This document shows positions 58,772 to 64,000 of a stretch of DNA of 64,000 bases, piece after piece. This DNA comes from Candidatus Pseudothioglobus singularis PS1. Its GTDB lineage: Bacteria > Pseudomonadota > Gammaproteobacteria > PS1 > Pseudothioglobaceae. The stretch's first letter is position 1. Each line of letters starts with the position of its first letter. The translations under genes were made by a program, and so were the position numbers. The notes beneath the pieces are model-generated. The model was not told where the DNA came from and ran no database searches. It worked only from the letters and a program-made list of their open reading frames with translations. Location: positions 310,001-374,000 of the forward strand of contig NZ_CP006911.1 in the NCBI RefSeq assembly GCF_001281385.1, written 5' to 3'.

Positions 58772-59482
58772 ATGATTATTGCGCATCGTGGAGTCTCATT
58801 TACATTCCCTGAAAACTCTCTGCCAGCCTTTGAGGCATCTTGGGAGCTCGGTGTTGATGGAATCGAAGGCGACTTCCATTTAACTAAAGATGGTGAAATT
58901 ATTTGTATCCATGATGATGACACTGAGAGAGTCTGCAACACTAAGGCGGTGATCCACAACTCAACTCTTAAAGATTTAAAAGAATTAGAACTAAGTTCTA
59001 AAGGAGACTCTAATCTCAATCTAAAAATTCCGACATTGTCTGAGGTAATCCAGAGCGCTCCAAAAGGAAAGAAAATTTTCATTGAAATCAAGTGTGGCCC
59101 TGAAATTCTCTCTCCGCTTTTGAATCAGCTTTCCAATTCTGAAATGAGTCCAGATGATATAGTGGTTATTTCATTTCATTCTGATGTGATAAAAGAGTTA
59201 AAGGCATTAAATCCAGTTTACAAAGGATTTTTTCTTTATTCTTGTGAGGATGGCCGAGATTTTGATAGATTAATTGATGAGGCTTTAGAGATAAATGCGA
59301 ATGGAATCTCAACTGACAATGAATCTTCAAAATTATTTGTGGATAAAGTGATTGATGCTGGCTTAGAGTATCACTCTTGGACGATAGATGATGCAGATAT
59401 CGCATTAAAGTTAATCGAGTGGGGAGCAAGTTCAATTACCACCAACGATCCTGAATCAATAATGAAAAGGATTAAGGGCTAA
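58772..59482 (+). CDS. Glycerophosphodiester phosphodiesterase (GDPD family)
   Basis: This 236-residue TIM-barrel phosphodiesterase has AHRG at 4-7, FPENSLPAF, a metal-binding E-D pair (GIEGDFHLTKDG) and HDD. EIK lies near 101. No signal peptide is seen, so it is cytoplasmic (UgpQ type). It releases glycerol-3-phosphate from glycerophosphodiesters made by lipid turnover. It lies 40 bp after nuoN. Confidence 0.93.
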   Translation: MIIAHRGVSFTFPENSLPAFEASWELGVDGIEGDFHLTKDGEIICIHDDDTERVCNTKAVIHNSTLKDLKELELSSKGDSNLNLKIPTLSEVIQSAPKGKKIFIEIKCGPEILSPLLNQLSNSEMSPDDIVVISFHSDVIKELKALNPVYKGFFLYSCEDGRDFDRLIDEALEINANGISTDNESSKLFVDKVIDAGLEYHSWTIDDADIALKLIEWGASSITTNDPESIMKRIKG

Positions 59483-59560
59483 ATTAAATTTATTCCTTGA
59501 CGTTCTATCTTCAAGAGACTTAAAATGCAGGCTCTTATCATTTGTGATTCTTAACTTACT

Positions 59561-60427
59561 GTGTCCAATAATCTATCGGCAAGCGTTATCACGGCAATAT
59601 TAGCGGCATTCTTTTTCTCTCTTGCTGCTACAGTAGTCCCGTATTTTTATGGAGTCGGAGGAACTGTATTCCTTCTTCTCTCGGTACGCTATGTCAGCAC
59701 CTTTATATTTGCAAGCATTCTAAATAAGTCACCTAAGAAAGCTAAAAGTAGATCAGCTCATACTAGACTCATCTTAATAAGTCTGTTCCAGGCCCTCTTT
59801 ATTTCTTCTTACATGTATTCAATCAAGTTAATTCCGCTGAGCCTTGCTGTAGTCGTGATTTACACGTTCCCTATCATTACCTTTTTTGTAAATTCTCTTA
59901 TCAAAAGTAGATCCATTGATCTTTTATCAGTTGCCGCTCTATTAGTTTCGCTATTTGGTATTTGGGTTTTGGTTCAGGGCGACTCAAGTGATTGGAATTT
60001 GTGGGGCATATTTTGGGGATTGGTTGCCTCCTGCGCTCAAGTCACAGTCAACATTCTATCCAGGCACGATAGCGTTGAGTCTGGTTGGGGACTCGTTAAA
60101 TACATAACAGTCTTGCCTTCATTAATATTTGTATCCATATACTTTATCCTGAATTCGGATCCAATTGCATCGGTCTCATCTGAAATGCTCATGTGGAGTA
60201 TTCTCTCCGCAATGGGAATGAGTGGAGGCTTCTATTTTTTCTTTAAATCAATCTCTCTCATTGGGCCTGTTAGGACATCTAACGTAATGTATCTAGAGCC
60301 AGTATTTACAATACTTTTAGGTGTGATGCTTTTGCAAGATGCCCTTGGGATGAGTCAGTGGGTCGGTATGTTTATCATTTTTATTGCAACCATTTCTCTA
60401 GAACGATGGGGTAAAAAGTATAATTAA
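59561..60427 (+). CDS. DMT-superfamily (EamA) transporter
   Basis: This 288-residue protein has about ten hydrophobic helices in two repeated EamA halves; the glycine-rich VLVQGDSSDWNLWGIFWGL segment starts the second. Such proteins export or import small metabolites; the substrate is unknown. The start is GTG at 59561 with no clear ribosome-binding site. Confidence 0.85.
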   Translation: MSNNLSASVITAILAAFFFSLAATVVPYFYGVGGTVFLLLSVRYVSTFIFASILNKSPKKAKSRSAHTRLILISLFQALFISSYMYSIKLIPLSLAVVVIYTFPIITFFVNSLIKSRSIDLLSVAALLVSLFGIWVLVQGDSSDWNLWGIFWGLVASCAQVTVNILSRHDSVESGWGLVKYITVLPSLIFVSIYFILNSDPIASVSSEMLMWSILSAMGMSGGFYFFFKSISLIGPVRTSNVMYLEPVFTILLGVMLLQDALGMSQWVGMFIIFIATISLERWGKKYN

Positions 60428-60459
60428 AACAATTATCGGTATTGTTTGAGGAGGAATCA

Positions 60460-62403
60460 GTGGATTCACCGATCTGGAAACCAAATGAGTCTCAAATTCG
60501 TAACGCGAATATCACAAAGCTCTTAAGTCATGCGAACCAGAAAGCAGGTCTAGACTTTTCAAATTATTGGGATTTGCATCAGTATTCTATTGATCACTCT
60601 GATAAGTTTTGGCGATTGGTTGCGGATTATTGCGGTGCTATAGGTGATTTTTCAGGCCCTGTGCGAGTGGGCGAGTCGATGATTGATACCAAATGGTTTC
60701 CTGAAGCGTCCTTAAATTTTTCTGAAACTATGCTGGCACGTCGCGACAAAGCAGATGCGATCGTTTTTCGAGGTGAGAACAAGGTCGAATTACGCCTTTC
60801 TTTTAATGATCTCTATGAGCAAGTTGCCAAAGTTCAAGCACATATGAAGGCTTGTGGTGTTGGCCCAGGAGATCGAGTTGCAGCCTTTCTCCCAAATCAT
60901 CCTGCGGCTATTATTGGTATGCTCGCTACAAGTTCAATTGGAGCGATTTGGTCTAGCTGCTCGCCTGATTTTGGTAAGCAAGGTGTTTTGGATCGTTTTG
61001 GGCAGATTGAGCCCAAGTTGATTTTTGTTGTTGATGGCTATTATTACAATGGAAAAGCGCATGACACAATTGAGAGAGTTAAGGGATTTTTAGATAATTT
61101 ACCTTCAATCGAAAATATCATAATGGTTGAATATATTCAAACATATCAGGGCGATATAGAGAGCTGTTCAACTCTTTTGGAGGTGTTATCAAACCAACCA
61201 GAGAATGAAGTCGTGTTTACGCATGTCCCTTTTGATCATCCACTTTGTATACTCTATTCTTCAGGCACGACGGGCGCGCCTAAGTGCATAGTCCATGGCC
61301 ACGGAGGCACACTTTTACAGCATCTTAAAGAGCTTCAGCTACATGCCGATGTTCGCGAAGATGATCGAGTATTTTATTTCACAACTTGTTCTTGGATGAT
61401 GTGGAACTGGTTGGTTTCAGCTTTAGCTAGTAAGGCAACGGTAATGCTATATGATGGCTCACCATTTTATCCAGGACCGAGAACACTTTGGGATTTTGCA
61501 GAGGCTGAAAAATTTACGTTATTTGGCACTTCAGCTAAGTATGTTGAGGCGTTACAAAAAGTGGGCTTCTCTCCGAAATCTGAACACAATCTTGAGGCGC
61601 TTCGTGGCATGGCTTCAACCGGATCACCGCTTTCTGCAGAAGGTTATGATTTTGTGTATTCTGAGATTAAAGATGATCTGCATCTCGCATCGATCTCTGG
61701 AGGTACAGATATTGTCTCATGCTTTGTTTTGGGCGTGCCGATCCTGCCGGTTTATCGGGGTGAAATACAAGCGCCTGGGCTTGGCATGGATGTGCAAGTT
61801 TGGACTGATGAAGGTGAATCTGTTCATCAAGAGCGTGGTGAGCTTATTTGTGCACAATCATTCCCATCTCGCCCGGTGTTCTTTTGGAGTGATGAGGGAG
61901 ATAAGAAATATCATTCTGCCTACTATGAAAATTTTGAAAATGTTTGGGCCCATGGTGATTTTGCGGAAATCACAGAGCATGGCGGCGTTGTGATTTATGG
62001 GCGTTCGGATGCGGTCCTTAATCCTGGAGGTGTTCGCATTGGTACTGCAGAGATTTACCGTCAAGTAGATAAAGTTGAGGCGGTACTTGAGAGCATCGTG
62101 ATTGGGCAGGAATGGAAAAATGATGTACGTGTTGTGCTTTTTGTGAAGATGCGCGAAGGGCAGGAGCTTACAGATGTTCTCATTAAGGGGATTAAGTCAA
62201 CTATCCGCACAGAGTGCACACCGAGACATGTTCCAGCAAAGATATTAGAAGTTGGTGATATTCCTAGAACAAAATCCGGAAAAATCGTAGAGATTTCGGT
62301 TCGTGATATAGTGCACGGGCGTGAGATTAAAAACAAGGAGTCGCTTGCAAACCCTGAGGCTTTAGAGTTTTTTAAAAACCGTGTAGAGCTCCTATCAATT
62401 TGA
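60460..62403 (+). CDS. Acetoacetyl-CoA synthetase
   Basis: This AMP-forming acyl-CoA ligase of 647 residues has an N-terminal extension typical of acetoacetate-CoA ligases (PIWKPNESQIRNANIT, then WFPEASLNFSE). The adenylation motif is YSSGTTGAPKCIVHGHGGTLLQH and the hinge is IYGRSDAVLNPGGVRIGTAEIY. The C-terminal acyl-CoA lysine is in PRTKSGKIVE. The start is GTG 60460, with GAGGAGGAA just upstream; a TTG at 60442 lies before that site. It activates acetoacetate with ATP and CoA. It could recycle acetoacetate from carnitine breakdown or polyhydroxybutyrate. Confidence 0.93.
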   Translation: MDSPIWKPNESQIRNANITKLLSHANQKAGLDFSNYWDLHQYSIDHSDKFWRLVADYCGAIGDFSGPVRVGESMIDTKWFPEASLNFSETMLARRDKADAIVFRGENKVELRLSFNDLYEQVAKVQAHMKACGVGPGDRVAAFLPNHPAAIIGMLATSSIGAIWSSCSPDFGKQGVLDRFGQIEPKLIFVVDGYYYNGKAHDTIERVKGFLDNLPSIENIIMVEYIQTYQGDIESCSTLLEVLSNQPENEVVFTHVPFDHPLCILYSSGTTGAPKCIVHGHGGTLLQHLKELQLHADVREDDRVFYFTTCSWMMWNWLVSALASKATVMLYDGSPFYPGPRTLWDFAEAEKFTLFGTSAKYVEALQKVGFSPKSEHNLEALRGMASTGSPLSAEGYDFVYSEIKDDLHLASISGGTDIVSCFVLGVPILPVYRGEIQAPGLGMDVQVWTDEGESVHQERGELICAQSFPSRPVFFWSDEGDKKYHSAYYENFENVWAHGDFAEITEHGGVVIYGRSDAVLNPGGVRIGTAEIYRQVDKVEAVLESIVIGQEWKNDVRVVLFVKMREGQELTDVLIKGIKSTIRTECTPRHVPAKILEVGDIPRTKSGKIVEISVRDIVHGREIKNKESLANPEALEFFKNRVELLSI

Positions 62404-62426
62404 GCTATCTAAACTAATTACATATT

Positions 62427-63563
62427 ATGAAAATAGTCATAGCTCCTGATTCTTTTAAAGAAACACTCTCAGCATTTGAGGTTGCCAGTACTATTGAGTC
62501 AAGCTTTCAAAATGTTTTTCCAGAGGCTGAAATCATTAAGATTCCAATCGCTGATGGTGGTGAAGGCACAGTCGAGGCAATGGTAAGAGCAACTGATGGA
62601 AGTTTTGAGTTCTCAGAGGTCGAAGGGCCAATGGGTAATATCACAAGTGCTAAGTGGGGGATGCTTGGAAACTCAAAAACAGCTGTGATTGAGATTGCAG
62701 AAGCATGTGGCTTGCATTTAGTTCAAGCAAACAAAAGAAACCCAATGACTGCTTCCAGTTTTGGAGTCGGACAGCTTGTAGTCGCCGCGCTAGATAAAGG
62801 AGCAAAAAAAATCATTATTGGTCTTGGAGGAAGCGCTACTAATGATGGAGGATATGGATTTTTAAGGGCAATCGGTGTTCAGTTTTTGGACTCTGAAGGC
62901 AATGAATTGAATGGTCATTTTGAAACTCTAAGCTTGTTATCTGATATTAATTTCAATCATATAGATACACGAATAAAGAACACATCTATCGAGATAGCCT
63001 GTGATGTAGATAACCCGCTTTTAGGAGAAAAAGGCGCCTCTAAAGTTTTTGCAGCGCAAAAGGGCGCGAGCAATAAAATGATTGAAGAGCTAGAGTCAAT
63101 CATGACTAACTATTATGAGATCATCTCAAGTCAGTTAGGCAGTCAGTTAAATGATCGGCCTGGGTTCGGTGCTGCTGGCGGGCTAGGTTTTGGCATTTCA
63201 GCTTTCATAAATTCAGAACTTAAGAGCGGAATTAACATTGTCCTCGAGGCGCTCAACTTTAATCAATATTTATTGGATGCAGATCTAGTGATTACTGGGG
63301 AGGGCCGGATTGATAGTCAAAGCAAAAGAGGCAAGGCTCCAATTGGCGTTATTAAATATGCAAATCAGTTGAACTGCAAAGTTATTGTCATTGCAGGCTC
63401 AGTTGATGATCCAAAAACTTTTAATCAAAAGTTCAATGTAACTAACTCGTACGGCATTGTTAATGCAAAGTTTTCAATTGAAAAGGCTTTTGAGGACCCT
63501 TATGGGTGCCTTAAAAGTGTCTCTCAAAAAGCTGCAGAGGATTTCAAAGTTTTAGTAACCTAA
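62427..63563 (+). CDS. Glycerate kinase (GlxK/GarK family)
   Basis: This 378-residue kinase of the glycerate kinase type 1 family has the N-terminal IAPDSFKETLSA, PIADGGEGTVEA near 41-52 and GLGGSATNDGG. GAAGGLGFG follows. It phosphorylates glycerate, usually at position 2, feeding glyoxylate, serine or tartronate carbon into glycolysis. It is convergent with, and overlaps by 12 bp, a 2-hydroxyacid dehydrogenase that could make glycerate from hydroxypyruvate. Confidence 0.93.
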   Translation: MKIVIAPDSFKETLSAFEVASTIESSFQNVFPEAEIIKIPIADGGEGTVEAMVRATDGSFEFSEVEGPMGNITSAKWGMLGNSKTAVIEIAEACGLHLVQANKRNPMTASSFGVGQLVVAALDKGAKKIIIGLGGSATNDGGYGFLRAIGVQFLDSEGNELNGHFETLSLLSDINFNHIDTRIKNTSIEIACDVDNPLLGEKGASKVFAAQKGASNKMIEELESIMTNYYEIISSQLGSQLNDRPGFGAAGGLGFGISAFINSELKSGINIVLEALNFNQYLLDADLVITGEGRIDSQSKRGKAPIGVIKYANQLNCKVIVIAGSVDDPKTFNQKFNVTNSYGIVNAKFSIEKAFEDPYGCLKSVSQKAAEDFKVLVT

Positions 63564-64000
63564 TTCAGGGTTAACGAGATTATTAAGGCCCTCATGTGCA
63601 ATATATCTGCGCATATTCATCATCACCAAATCGAGCGTCAGTGGGATATAGGTGTCACCATCATCGGCTGAGATGTGAGGCATAACCATAAGGTTAGGTG
63701 TAGTCCACAGCTTAGAATCTGATGGAAGAGGTTCAGGGTCAAACACGTCAATGATTGCTGCCTTAATGTGGCCAGAGTTTAAGTTATCAACAAGCGCGTC
63801 ATAGTCCATTGTTGCCGCTCTACCAACATTAATGATTCCTACTCCAGGCTTCATTAACGATTGACGTCTTTTATCCAAAAGGTTATAAGTCTCCTTTGTG
63901 TTTGGCGTTGACATAAATATATAGTCAGCAAGGGGAAGTACTTCATCGAGCTCATCTTGAGTGACCATTTGGTCAATATCATCTAGATCTTTTCCGTGAC
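63552..64000 (-). CDS. D-2-hydroxyacid dehydrogenase, N-terminus beyond window
   Basis: The C-terminal 148 residues of an NAD(P)-dependent 2-hydroxyacid dehydrogenase are present; the frame stays open to base 64000, past the internal ATG at 63968. Visible features are the end of the Rossmann domain (LADYIFMSTPNTKET), INVGRAATMDYDAL where most members have NxxRG, the active-site glutamate in FDPEPLP, and the catalytic histidine in MPHISA. It could be a hydroxypyruvate/glyoxylate reductase next to glycerate kinase, but the substrate is not fixed. It overlaps the glycerate kinase end by 12 bp. Confidence 0.85.
   Translation of the reverse strand, partial: HGKDLDDIDQMVTQDELDEVLPLADYIFMSTPNTKETYNLLDKRRQSLMKPGVGIINVGRAATMDYDALVDNLNSGHIKAAIIDVFDPEPLPSDSKLWTTPNLMVMPHISADDGDTYIPLTLDLVMMNMRRYIAHEGLNNLVNPELGY

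Overview
This window is a gene-dense, AT-rich stretch of bacterial chromosome. Gene content and gene order are gammaproteobacterial: tig-clpP-clpX-lon, pabC-mltG-tmk-holB, yhdP-tldD, rdgB-hemW and a 14-gene nuo operon. Very short intergenic gaps, many 1-11 bp overlaps, a high-affinity betaine-type ABC transporter, several c-type cytochromes and a YeeE/YedE-TusA-DsrE2 sulfur-trafficking operon suggest a streamlined marine gammaproteobacterium, possibly of the SUP05/Thioglobus kind. That placement is inference, because the window holds no rRNA gene. I recognised no tRNA, rRNA, insertion sequence, prophage or CRISPR array. No gap between genes exceeds about 150 bp.

Region 1 (1-2091, minus strand): an AddB-like DNA-repair protein that runs off the left edge, coupled to the GTPase EngB.

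Region 2 (2185-11794) is the most distinctive part. A plus-strand run encodes a thioesterase, an acyl-CoA dehydrogenase, an NDP-forming acyl-CoA synthetase and a very clear CaiD (crotonobetainyl-CoA hydratase). It meets a convergent operon for a glycine-betaine/carnitine-type ABC transporter (proX-proW-proV) and a short-chain dehydrogenase. Together these supply uptake, CoA activation, alpha,beta-dehydrogenation, hydration, 3-hydroxy oxidation and final thioester hydrolysis for gamma-butyrobetaine/carnitine breakdown to glycine betaine. Only the carbon-carbon cleaving step is missing from the window. Two related c-type cytochromes lie between the two arms. An acetoacetyl-CoA synthetase far downstream (60460) could recover acetoacetate if cleavage uses a BKACE enzyme.

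Region 3 (11942-15521): a TauE/SafE-type exporter, a GMC flavin oxidoreductase and an enolase-superfamily enzyme. These look catabolic, with unknown substrates.

Region 4 (15614-31686 and on to 32333): housekeeping genes. They cover protein folding and proteolysis (tig, clpP, clpX, hflX, lon), rRNA methylation (rsmB), disulfide isomerisation (dsbC), a peptidase (pepA), ppnP, the pabC-mltG-tmk-holB run, hemL, a LOG-family hydrolase and a HAD phosphatase.

Region 5 (32335-34461, minus strand): a sulfur operon of two half-size YeeE/YedE membrane proteins, TusA and DsrE2, then a small membrane protein of unknown function. Region 6 (34580-40422): rpiA, rdgB, hemW, argB, a PyrK-like flavin/iron-sulfur protein, yggS, a half-length asparaginase-like protein and cytochrome c5.

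Region 7 (40504-58731): yhdP-like and tldD, then nuoA to nuoN encoding complex I. nuoD carries an apparent one-base insertion that splits it into two frames. Region 8 (58772-64000): a glycerophosphodiester phosphodiesterase, a DMT-family transporter, acetoacetyl-CoA synthetase, glycerate kinase, and a 2-hydroxyacid dehydrogenase that runs off the right edge.
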